From Prorocentrum cordatum (taxonomy: Eukaryota; Sar; Dinophyceae; Prorocentrales; Prorocentraceae), in contig CAUYUJ010004736.1 of assembly GCA_963575745.1 (NCBI GenBank), positions 82,501 to 146,500 on the forward strand: 64,000 nt of DNA. Reading direction: 5' to 3'. Positions within the stretch are counted from its first letter, which is position 1. Each line of letters opens with the position of its first letter. The position numbers and the translations under genes were made by a program. The notes under the pieces were generated by a model. The model saw only the letters and a list, made by a program, of their open reading frames with translations. It did no database searches and was not told the DNA's origin. This document shows, in pieces, positions 33,147-43,116 of this stretch.

Positions 33147-34000
33147 CCTGAAGGGTTGCGGATTTGGATGGAGAAGAAGGTTGTGGAGCGGTGGTAGTGG
33201 TGGTAGTTGTGGTGGCGGTTGCGCGCGCGTGACGTGGGTTGGTGGGCGGGGTGGGGGTGGGCGGGTGGGCGGGGCGGGGTGGGGCTCGGGTGGGGGTGAG
33301 GGGGCATTGGGGTCGGATGTTGATGGTAATAACACAATTGCGTTGATGGCGCTGGTGGGGCTGGTGGTAATGCTGGGGCAAGGGGCGTGGTTCATGGTGT
33401 GCGGTGTGGGTGGGTGGTGGTGGTGGTGGTGGTGGTGGTGCGGTGGGGTGGTCGGGTGGGTGGGCGGGCATGCGGGCGGGTGGGCGGGGGGGGGGGGGGG
33501 GGGGTAGGGGGGCGCGCGTCCAAACGGTCATGAATCATGAGAGTCGTGATGCCATCGTTTTTAGGTTTCAACTGTGTCAACGAGTGTCCCGATTCGTGTA
33601 TTCCAGCAACAAAAGAAATCGCGCGGTCTGCATGACATAATATTTTGTAGCATACCCCAATACATCAGCACGTCAACACGTGCATGAGTGAAGCTGTTGC
33701 CACGCCGTTGTCGCAAGCAAAGCAGCTTTCGAATATGTGTAATTCATTCACGTGTCAGGCCGCTAGTATCCATCCAGCAGCAAAGTCGGTCTCGAGATTG
33801 CTGTAGTTCACCAATTGCGTTCCTCTTGTGTCCAGCCACCTGCTTGTCTGCTTCTCGGGCCTGTGTTCCGGTAGAAATACTTCGGTTGAGTCCGGTTGAG
33901 CGAACGAATTCAGTTCACCACTTCTTGCCAGTCTGCATGCACTTCGGTCAGCGCAGTGAACGAACGACAATCATTATTGTTTGGTGTCCTTCTTGCGGGT

Positions 34001-34021
34001 CCGTATGCATTTCGGTCTAAG
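34001..34021 (+). promoter_or_regulatory. Possible DinoSL relic before the 34069 ORF
   Basis: CCGTATGCATTTCGGTCTAA plus G matches the spliced leader at about 15 of 21 positions and ends 48 bp before ATG 34069. A related, weaker copy (CTGCATGCACTTCGGTCAG) lies about 65 bp upstream, and CCGGTAGAAATACTTCGG precedes that, as if older leaders were stacked. Each match alone is weak. Confidence 0.35.
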
Positions 34022-34068
34022 CCGCTTTTCTTGGTTCCACTTCTGCGACACCTAAGGATCTCGCGGCC

Positions 34069-34458
34069 ATGCCTCCCAAACGTCTCCAGCATGCAGATGC
34101 TTACGGTGTGATACCGTACCCGCCCTACGTATTGGACATCGCTGATAGCCAGTTGCGCCGCAAGTGTAAGCGGCTCTTCAGAACGCTCTTCGTGTCGAGG
34201 CTCAAGGGCAGGTGGCTCATTCAGCGCGTCAGGCGCCTTCGGAAATCATTGAAAATCCCTTCAGAACGCAGTCAGTACGGCGCTGCTCGTGGACCAGGCG
34301 AAGTGGAATGGCAAAGCAGACCACTGTGACAGAATGAATCGGGCCTCGACAGCCACGTCGACCCCTACGTCCCACGCTCCGAGCACTCTCTGAGCAGCGG
34401 CGACGAGGACGAGGACCATATTGGCCTTTTCGCTCGCAGATCAGAGCAGCAAGAGTGA
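34069..34458 (+). CDS. Small basic-protein ORF interrupted by in-frame TGA
   Basis: ATG in a favourable context (GCGGCCATGCC) opens an 86-codon frame, MPPKRLQHADAYGVIPYPPY and on, very rich in Arg/Lys in its middle (RRKCKRLF, KGRWLIQRVRRLRKS). TGA at 34327 is followed in the same phase by 42 more coding-like codons (QNESGLDSHVDPYVPRSEHS, then an acidic SSGDEDED stretch) to TGA 34456. Shifting frame there gives a similar SSSDDEDASQ segment. No family is recognised. It could be a decayed gene, a read-through gene, or exons with a small unseen intron. Confidence 0.4.
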
Positions 34459-35160
34459 GCAGCTCTGATGACGAGGATGCCAGCCAGGTTGGCTGCATCG
34501 TGAGGCCTCAGTGGGGCCATGGGCGCTCCACCAACGCTCGATTGTTTGCCGTCGGCTGCGTCGTGCCGACTGCTACCGACCCCCGCTGGGGGGTGCATTC
34601 TGAACCGTTGAGGATGCAAATGATAAGCATCTCCAGTCATCAGATTCAGATGTCCGCCATTGTGGCCACTGTCTTTTTTCGTTGCGTGCATATCTCAAAG
34701 GCTACGCCATCACCGAACAGCATCACCATGACAAACAAGATCAAACAGACATGTAACATGTAACAGTGCGGCCAGTAATTGATGGCACCTCTCATTGCCT
34801 TCTGCAGCAGGTCACAGCGTAGCACAGCATTGCATAGCATGGCAATGTACTTTTAAACTAATGTATGACACAGTGTTGTCTACGTAACTTTGTATGCGTT
34901 TGCATCTGGAAACGTAGCAGCGGAAGACACCATATCATCTTAGGCTGTTGCGTTAGAGTGCAGTTGGTGCACTTGCACAGTATAGCACAGCAAAGCGATT
35001 CGAGGCTCTTGCTCTGGCGCCCAGCGGAAGATCTCAACTATGTTCGGAAGGGGGTCCTGAAACTCAGCAGATGTTTGCGCAGTTCAAGCTGCGTGGCAAG
35101 CCCTGGTCCTACACTGGTCGAGGGCAACGGGAGGGGGATGACCTCACTGAGGGCCCCAAC
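34459..35160. other. Spacer, no gene supported
   Basis: Moderate-GC sequence with short frames only. A possible continuation of the 34069 frame in another phase (34455-34640) is noted but not claimed. Confidence 0.4.
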
Positions 35161-35165
35161 GGGCA

Positions 35166-35540
35166 TCAATCACTTACATATTCGTTCCGATTGGGAGGAG
35201 AAGGGGGAGGATGAGGAGAAGGAGGAGGGGGAGGAGGAGGAGGAGGAGGAGAGGACTGAGGAGGAGGAGGGAAGTGTTGGAAGATGAAGGGGCATGGCCC
35301 ACCGTTCTCCCATTGCATTGCGCATCCAGAGTGGCAGCCTAGACACCCGTTTGTGAAGCGAAGCTCTGATATATGATACAGGTGCGGATTGCGGTCACAC
35401 TGATATTCCCTCTCGCCATTGCCCAACCGATTGAGACACATATGTTCTTTATTCTCAGAGAGACACGGATGTCCTTTATACTCGATGTTGGCAGAACGGC
35501 ACTCGAAGAGGTTGCCGCGTCTTTCCCGCTCCTCCGCCAT
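35166..35540 (-). CDS. Cysteine-rich small protein with poly-Pro tail
   Basis: On the minus strand ATG at 35540 opens MAEERERRGNLFECRSANIE, giving 124 codons. The first 90 residues are coding-like, with eight cysteines at about 14, 26, 35, 48, 66, 69, 73 and 83. The last four form C-x2-C-x3-C-x9-C (CLGCHSGC), and several His lie between. This resembles a small metal-binding or disulfide domain, but no named family is recognised. The rest is Pro-rich because the frame runs into a (TCC)n tract (35215-35275 as GGA on plus). By analogy with other GGA tracts here, that tract may be the start of an intron and the true C-terminus may lie further left. The gene is divergent from the one at 35649, with only 108 bp between start codons. 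Confidence 0.5.
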   Translation of the reverse strand: MAEERERRGNLFECRSANIEYKGHPCLSENKEHMCLNRLGNGEREYQCDRNPHLYHISELRFTNGCLGCHSGCAMQWENGGPCPFIFQHFPPPPQSSPPPPPPPPPPSPHPPPSPPNRNEYVSD

Positions 35541-35552
35541 TCCTCCTCCGTG

Positions 35553-35573
35553 TGCTAGCCGTTTTGGCTTCAG
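35553..35573 (+). promoter_or_regulatory. DinoSL relic upstream of the 35649 gene
   Basis: CTAGCCGTTTTGGCTTCAG matches the spliced leader at 16 of 21 positions. The 3' part, CCGTTTTGGCTTCAG against CCATTTTGGCTCAAG, gives 12 of 15. It ends 75 bp before the start codon, where a leader copied from mRNA should lie. Confidence 0.55.
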
Positions 35574-35648
35574 GCTGCAGCCCGCGGTGCAGCCCAGGGT
35601 TGCGCTGCCAACCGTCGGAGGCAGCGCGAGACCGCCGCGCGAGCGGCC

Positions 35649-38600
35649 ATGGCCGCGCACGGCGCCGTGATGGTGAAGGAGGAACACCGCGAGCTCGTGG
35701 AAGGAGCAGCTGGGAGAGACTTCGAGATGCTGGATATCGAAGCTGTCTTCGCTGGCAGGGCTTCGATGCCGATGCAGGAGCACCAGGTCCCAACCAAGGA
35801 CGAGGGGTGCGCTCGCGCTGGCGCTCCCGATGCGTCCGTCCAGCAGGGTGACGGTGCTGACCAGGCTGCTGTCGGCGAGAAGCTGGAGGGTGTGCCAGGT
35901 GAGGCCGAGCGCGAGGCCGTCGATGGCATGTCCAGCAAGATGAACGAGATGCTGATCCTGATGATGAAGCACACCGACGTGGCGGTCCCAATGCAGCATG
36001 TCACCGTGGCTGTCCCAGTCGGCTCCGACGATGTCGCGCAACCTCCGATCAGTGACGGGGCTGAGAGCGAGCTCTGCATCGATGGGCTTCCGATCAATGA
36101 TGTATCATTGGCATCGGTGTTGCCAAGCGGGAACCTTTTCACGTGCATCAACCGCATGCGCACCACGATCAAAGACTACGCGGCGAAGCTGGCAGCTCCA
36201 GATTGGCACCGTACCTTCAAGCTGGGGGCAGTTCAGGCGCTGTTGCGGCGACTTCAGAAGCATGGGCCGAACATCCTTGGCAAGCAGAACTACGACTTCC
36301 AGGTGGGCTACAAGCAGCTCGAAGCCAGAACCATTGCGATCATCGAGCTGTACAAGTGCATCAAGTCTTGGCTCGAAGCACAAGACGAGTCGTTGTTGTT
36401 GAAGACGTTACCGCACTTCTCGGTACTGCTGGGCTACTTGGACGTGATCGGCAAAACGTTTTCCCAAGAGCTCTGCATAGTTCTCGGCGACGCGTTGTTC
36501 CAAGGTGTTTCCAAGAAGGCTGGCAAAGTACATCAGGCTCTGAAGGTGATGAACCCAGAGGTCTTCACGCTCGCTGCGAACATCGCTGAGAAGGTCATTC
36601 CACCCGACGCTGCAGTTGCGGACGGTGTTGGCACGGCAGCTGCGGAGGAGCAAGTCGAACCTGAGGAGACTGGCCCTGCACCGTCCGACAGCAAAAAGAA
36701 GAAGGCGAAACTTTGCGCGGCAGACTTGAGCACTCGCGTGGTCACCGACGCTTCCACTATGCATCACATGTCTACCATGGTCTCCGAAGCTTTCCGAAGC
36801 TGGGCATTCCCTTTGAACGTAGACCTCCTGAAGGACGAGGAGCTGACGAAGCAGCTTGTCAACGACGCGACCTCGATAGCGGTCATCTGGAGTGAGAAGT
36901 GTTCTAGGTACGACGACGACGGCGTGTTCTCCGAGCTCCTCAAGGCCATCGCTATCGTGACGCAGTGCAGTCTTCACCAGGAGAGCGGGCGCCCAGACGC
37001 GCAGTTGGTGAGGAAGGCTCGCAGAATCATTCTCGAGACCATTCGCCAGGCCTGGGGTAACAATCCTGCAGCAGAGCTCGCACGGATCATGGTCAGCTAC
37101 GTCGTACCCAAGCTAGTCATGGAGGTCTCCAGGCTTCACGTTGCACAGAATGTGGAAGACGACGCCGCGACGGCTACCATGCGGCATTCAGTGGATCACT
37201 TCGAACACATGTTTTCAGATGCGTTCGACAACATCAGCCTTTGGCGAGATAAGTTGGTTGCGAGCTCAGAGGGGAAGCTCACCCTTGTAACTGCTTCGAT
37301 TGAGCAGCTGGGATTGCTTTTCACGGGCCTGACTGGCCCATTCCAGCGATGGTCTACTGCAGCAGTGCACCAGAACGTTTCCATGGTCATCGAGTCTTTG
37401 CAGAACTCCGAGGAGATCTTGAAGATTGGGAAATACCTCATGGTCCATGTATTCTTCCATGTTTGCGGCAAGGACATCATCGACATGGGCGTGCACTTAT
37501 CGGACATGCTTCAGAATGCCGAGCAGATCAGGCAGGGTGAGGGGGGCGATGGTTTGCCAGAGAAGCTCAATGAGCAGAACGTCCGCTTGAGCACATTGAT
37601 CCTAGAGATGACGACCAAGATCCATGACTACCAGAAGGGTTTGAGTGCTTGCGCAGGGCTTATCAAGGACATGCACAATCGCTGGTTCACCATCGCGATG
37701 GATGTATTGCGAAGGGCTGGCAGCCTCGCGAAAGATGCGCTCGGTGACGTCAACAGGGTGCCCTTTGAGTCCGACCTAGATCATTCATTGGATCAGTTGG
37801 AGAACTGCGCTGAGTACATCACGAAGGTCGCGGAGGTTGCGATGGCTATTGCATCCAAGGAGACACCCGCCAATTTCGAGGGCAACGTCATCGACCTCGC
37901 CAAGTTAACCTCTAGATGGCCCACGGAGCCCATCAAGTGGTTTGCCGAGAGCTCCGCAACCGACCCCGTGGTGCTCAGCCAGCTGTCGGAGAAGATGCAG
38001 ATCTTCACGGATGCCATCGGTGACGCGGGGTGTCAGAGCAGCGCATGTAACGCAGATGGCCCACATTGGTCGGCACGCCCGTTCGTTTACTGGGGGCCGT
38101 CTGGGATCCAGGGGGCGGTCCAGGGGGCACGGGTCCTGTGTAGGCCGGGGCACATGAAAGGAAATTATTCGATTTGGCCGTCTCGAAGGGCTGGGGGGTT
38201 CGAGGGTTTAGGGTCCAGGATGGAGGGGGAGTATCGAAAGGGTGGGGCCAACCTTTGCAGGCAGTGACATCTACAATCGTGCCACGTGCGACCTCGTCGG
38301 GCAGTCCATTGAAAATATCAAGGTGGTTCTCGATTTCGGGGTTGGGGACGTCCACAAGGAGGTGGTCGAGAACGCGAGGGGTTCAGCTGTATTCCAGATG
38401 CTCATTCGCGAAGTGAAGGACACCGCTGACCTCGAGCTCGGCATCAACTTCGAAGATGGCGACGCGAAGGACTTGCAGAAGATTGCATGCTGTCCCCACC
38501 ACAATGCAATGCGAAACTTGAGGCAGTTCGTGGTTGCAAGCTCGTTGGCGCACATCAAGACTGATTGGTGCGTCAACCTCAACTGCGAGTCTGACAAGCA

Positions 38601-39951
38601 GATGCCTGTTGACGACGCCGTGGTCTACTTCGACATCGCGAACAAGACGAACGACATTGCCAGCGTCATGGCATCACTGCAGCGCTCGCTTTACAGTAAC
38701 GTTGGCGGTTCCGACGCGGTGAGCCTCGACACTGAGGGGTGCAACAAGGCCGTCTACATGCAGGCAATTCTCAGCAACATGATTGTGCAGCTCGACGGCG
38801 TGATCAACTCGCATGGCGCGTTGAAGCTGGAGGCGAACGGGTGGCAGCTCCCTTTCGGTGTCCAGACGTTGCGGTCTTGGCTCGTTCTCGTGGGGATCTT
38901 CGCAAGGAAGTGCCGCAACTACATCATCCAGATGATGTGCGAGCATGTGAACACCTTGGCGGATGTGGTGAAGACTACGATTCCATCGTATGGAGCAGCG
39001 TTCAAGAACGCGGTCATGGATGTCAAGATGGCGTGCAGTTTCTTCGATAACAAGCTGGGTCCCGTGATCAAGGCTTACAATGACTTGCACGGCGGGCTCG
39101 CACGCTTGAGCGTATCGGCCGAGCTCATGCTGCTGACGCCCGCCGTGAGCGAGAACGAGCTGACCAGCCAGACGGTGGCCGTCGGCGTGGAGATGCTGGC
39201 CTGGGGGGTGTCAAAGGGGTGGGGCGCAGGATGAGGAGGATAGGAAGAGGGGGGTCGGGAGGAGGAGAGGGAGGAGGAAGGAGGAGCAGGAGAAGGGTAA
39301 GGGGGAGAATCGTGAGGAGGAGGAGGAGGAGGAGGAGTGGATGAGGAGTTGGCAGGGGGAGGTGGAGGGAGAGGAGGAGGAGAAGGAGGATCAGAGGAGG
39401 AGGGGAGGAGGGGCAGGGAGGAGCAGGTGGAGGAGGATGGATAGGATGTGCTGATTACAATCAGTTCCGACTGGTGCCATCCTGCGCCTCACCATTTTGC
39501 CTCGCCCCCCCCCGCCCAGGGCAAGGCTACCCAGGCTTCGGTGCTGATCAGGGGCTCGTTCTTGATCGCAGAGAACTCGAATAAGCCTCAGGGGAGCGCC
39601 CTTGCCCGCGAGTTCTTGGAGAAGAACCGCAACCAGAGGACGAGCTGCATTCCAGAATGCTTCTGGCGCGAGCTCGAGGCCATGAAGGACGCCAGCGCGG
39701 AGGAGGTTGGTCGCGCCATGAACCAGGACGACTCGAAGACAGGCTCTGCTTCGGGCGGCGGCACCCCGAAGCCCAAGCAGAAGGACACCTTGAGCCAGGT
39801 TGGGTCTTGCTCGAAGCTCCCAGCCATGAAGGCCGAGGGTGCTGAGACGTCGGCCGCAGCGCCGAGTGAGCCCGCGCCGCCGCCGACGGGGACGGCGCGT
39901 GCCAAGAGCGCAGGCGGTGGCGGCTTGCGCCGCGCGAAGCGCAAGGACTAG
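35649..39951 (+). CDS. Three-exon gene, unknown helical protein of about 1,251 aa
   Basis: Exons 35649-38029, 38265-39207 and 39520-39951 join in frame into 1,251 codons plus TAG. The start is ATG in GAGCGGCCATGGC. Both introns are GT-AG and begin GTGTCA; the second acceptor follows a long C-rich tract. The N-terminus is acidic/Ala-rich (about 1-110). A long predominantly helical region follows, with leucine-rich amphipathic stretches (KTLPHFSVLLGYLDVIGK, RMRTTIKDYAAKLAAP). A nuclear-localisation-like SDSKKKKAKL lies near residue 345. The C-terminal exon is Ser/Pro/Ala/Gly-rich, contains TSCIPECFWRELEAMKD and ends RRAKRKD. I recognise no enzymatic motif, membrane span or signal peptide. A nuclear structural or mobile-element-associated role is only a guess. 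Codon choice is G/C-rich at third positions throughout, supporting real coding. This is the best-supported gene in the window. Confidence 0.85.
38030..38264 (+). other. Intron 1 of the 35649 gene (GT-AG, 235 nt)
   Basis: Starts GTGTCAGAGC and ends CCTTTGCAGGCAG. Removing it joins GDAG to DIYNRATCDL in phase. The alternative acceptor 4 nt earlier also keeps phase if the donor moves one base. The interior has G-rich GGGGCTGGGGGG text. Confidence 0.75.
39208..39519 (+). other. Intron 2 of the 35649 gene, with (GGA)n tract
   Basis: Starts GTGTCAAAGG, contains a purine-rich GGA tract (39235-39440) and ends with a C-rich tract and GCCCAG. It joins VEMLAWG to GKATQASVLI in phase 0. It has the same plan as the GGA intron at 23988-24275. 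Confidence 0.75.
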
Positions 39952-41095
39952 GCGCTTGCACGGCTCGCGGTGTAACAGGGGTGGTGGGACGATATGGGAT
40001 TCGTGCGCGTCGAAAGTTGGTTTCGGAGTTGAGCTTGTGTATGCCCCCCGCACTGGGGCGCTTATCCAAGACAATCCTCAATCCTTCTACTCCTCCTCCA
40101 CTCCTACTTGCCCTCATCCACTTTCTCCTCCTCCTCCTCCGCATGCCCCCCGCCATCTCCTCCCCCCTTCGCATGGCGACTGGGGGGAGGGGGACAATGG
40201 CGAGGGGGAGGTCGAAAATAAGGATGGGGGGTACAAAGACACTTCTTCACGGCGTGGTAGTTTCCCTCGCGATGGTGGCTTCGCGAGCTGGCGCATCAGT
40301 CCTCACTCCCTGGCTCGCTCTCTCCATCTCTCCTTCTGTCTGGCCGAGGTTGCTCTCGGCTCTCAGCGGTTGGGACTGCTGCGCAGTCCGCAGGCGGGGC
40401 GCGCAACTCCGCTCGCTCGGGGCCGCAGGTGGGTGAAAACAATGCGCCTCCCTCATCGTGCTGCGACCCGCCTCTCTTGGACTCGGGGTCCTTCATGCCC
40501 TTGCCGTGCGCAAGTCCTGTCCTACTTCTCCCGTTCTAACTCCCACCATTGCGTTCAGTCTCGCGCTTTGTCGCACCCACTTTACTTCTCCACCGTCTGA
40601 TGTTTTCCAGGGTATGAGGGGCCACGGCGCGAAGATACTTGCAGCCGTGAGCGAGGGCGCGAAGTTAAACTCAATGAAAATATCAGGGGTGGGGGCGCAT
40701 ATAGGGGGTAGCCGAATCAGAAGAGGGACGAACGATAAAGGTTGATACGGTAGATACTTCAGAAGATACGGTAGATCAGCAATACGAGGGGCACGAGGAG
40801 AGGTACATGAGAAACGAGAGCACCAGGAACATTAACGGGCGAATGTAGACGAGGGGCGTAAAGACAAAGTAACAATTATGAGGGCATGGGGGAGGAAACG
40901 GGGGGGGCATATGACGAGGAAGCAGAGGATATGAAAGCCTGCGTCGCTGAATCTGTTCGCCAAGTCTGGTTTTGACGGCTAAGTTCGGTCCCGAGGTTTG
41001 TCTTGACGGCTTAGGCGTTTTGCCCCCTTGACGCCCCCCCCTGCCTTGACGTTGGGGGGGGGGTATAGACCAGACCCCCACGGCGCGCTCAACCC
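39952..41095. other. 3' flank and spacer, no gene
   Basis: Pyrimidine-rich 40080-40140 and 40300-40620, otherwise mixed sequence. Frames on both strands lack coherent protein character. Confidence 0.45.
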
Positions 41096-41099
41096 ACAA

Positions 41100-41455
41100 T
41101 CACCAAAAAAACTTCAGAAAATCAATGATTTTTGCCTCGGGGGGCCTTCTTGGGAGTGCTCTTGGAGGCCTCTTTGGGGCCGTCCTGGAGGCCTCTTGGG
41201 CCATCTTGAGGTCACGTCGGTCACTCTTGGAGCGCTCTTGCGCTGTCGTGGGGGTCTCTGGGACATCTCCGATGACCCCCCTGATCGCCCTAGGTTTGCT
41301 GGGAAGGCTGGGCAAAACGCCATGTGAGGCCCGGTGGCCGCTTCGAGGCCCGTCTAGAGGGTCCCAAAGCCCCAGATCCCGGGAGTCCGGTTTTGCGGGG
41401 AGGAGGGGTGACTGGTTTTCCCCCTGCCCGGGTTTATAAACATATAGAGGAATAT
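41100..41455 (-). repeat. Large dispersed repeat, reversed 5' fragment
   Basis: Reverse complement of about 14045-14390: AAAATCAATGATTTTTGCC, GGGCCATCTTGAGGTCACG and ACCCCCCTGATCGCCCTAGG occur in mirrored order. It ends in ATATAGAGGAATATG, matching the copy-1 start. Truncated. Confidence 0.85.
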
Positions 41456-41484
41456 GTATGTGTGTGTGTGTGTGCGTGATACGT

Positions 41485-41574
41485 GCTCACAGACAAAAAG
41501 AGAATGATCAAGACAGAGAGGCGTAAACAGAGAGAGAGAGAGAGAAATCAAGAAAGAGAGAGAGAGAGAGAGAC

Positions 41575-41611
<37 letters not shown>

Positions 41612-41690
41612 AAGACAGAAAGACAGACACACAGACAGGAAGGCAGGCAGACAGAGACAGACAGACAAACAGACAGACACAGGCGTTTGG
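41485..41690. repeat. (GA)n then (CAGA)n microsatellite
   Basis: A GA run with interruptions passes into CAGACAGACAGA tetranucleotide repeats. CTTGGAGGCCTC repeats follow at 41700-41860. Confidence 0.9.
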
Positions 41691-41959
41691 CCCATCCTGC
41701 CACCGCGGCTGGCTCTTAGAGGCCTCCTTGGAGTCTCTTCGGCAGGCCCTCCGGGAGTCTCTTGGAGGCCTCTTGGGGGCCTCCAAGAGACTCGACCCTT
41801 CTTGGAGGCCTCTTGGAGTCTCTTGGAGGCCTCTTGGGGGCCTCCTGGCTGTCCTCGACCCTTCCCCCCCCCACGAGCAGGCTGCTGGCCACCTCGCGCG
41901 GCACGCCCTTCATCTACCGCGCCTCCTGGCGCCCGGGGCCCGCCCCCGGCCCGGCAACG

Positions 41960-42530
41960 GTGGCCCCAGACGTCGTCGCCGTCGTCGTCGTCGACCGAGG
42001 CTTCTCGTCGTCGTCGTCGTCGTCGTCGTCAAAGTCCGAGTGCGTTTTCGTCGAGCGTGATCCGTAATCCGTTGATTTCCTGTCACGGCCGCCGCCGCCG
42101 TCGTCCTCGGTGCCGCTCTCGAGGCTCGAGGCTCGAGGCTCGAGGCTCGAGACTCGACGTGTGGGTGCGATTGTGTTGGTCCTGTTTTTTAGAGTTCAGG
42201 TCGCTGCCGCTGCCGCCGTCGTCCTCGGCGTCGCCGTTGAGGATCGCGGCGCGGAGCTCTAAGCTCGAAGTCATCTTGTTCTTGGCCATGTGTGCGTCTT
42301 CGTCATCGTCGAGGCTCGAGGCTCGGCGTTCGAAGTCTGAGCTGTTGGCACGTCTTGGCCATTTGTGGGTCTCCCGTCGTCGCCATCGTCGCCGCAGCCC
42401 GCTGCCGTCGTTATCGTCGTCGAAGATCGACGGCCAGAGTTATTTGTTGTTCCACGTTTTTCGGCCTCTGGTCGTCGTCGCCGCCGTCGCCGTCCTCTAG
42501 AATCGAGGCTATCGGTTCGAAGTCCGAGTT
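41960..42530. repeat. GTC/TCG-rich low-complexity region
   Basis: Runs of CGTCGTCGTC and three direct GAGGCTCGAG units (near 42120-42150) inside GC-rich spacer. GTC-type text returns at intervals. No gene supported; 42531-43110 is pyrimidine-rich spacer with a short CAG/CAT run near 42855-42910. Confidence 0.55.
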
Positions 42531-43116
42531 TCATGTTGTCGTGATTCCTAATGTGGAGTTTCCGACGTCCGTGTTATCCCCGGCATATCCTCCCCCTCAT
42601 TCCTTCCTTCTCCTGCCCCCCCTTCCCCCCCTCGTCGCCTTCCCCTTTCGCACTCCTCATCCTCGGGAGTCCTCCCTCATATCTCCTGTTTCCTCCTCGT
42701 ACTCCTCTTGCTCACCTGCTTCAGAGCAGGGGGAATGAGTAGAAGCACTAGGAGGGATAATCACAACCAGGAGGCGGAGAAGGATGTCCTTGTCCTTACT
42801 TTCTACATACCCACACATCATTATTCCTTCGCCTTCCTTTTCGCTTCTCCTCGCCATCATCATCAGCATCATCATCAGCATCAGTATCAGCAGCAGCAGC
42901 AGCAGCAGGACGTCGACTGCGCGTCTAACTGTCAGCTGCCGGCGCGCCGTGTGCCGGACGACGACGCGACAGGAGGGGGAGGGAGGGGCGAACTCATCGC
43001 GACGAGACGTCGGCGAGGCGGGCGTTCTTGGCGTGACACTCGCAGCTGCGGGTTGCTATGCTCTGAATCCTGGCGAGGAACGCATCGCGCGCCTGTCTGG
43101 CCTGCCATCTGGCAGC

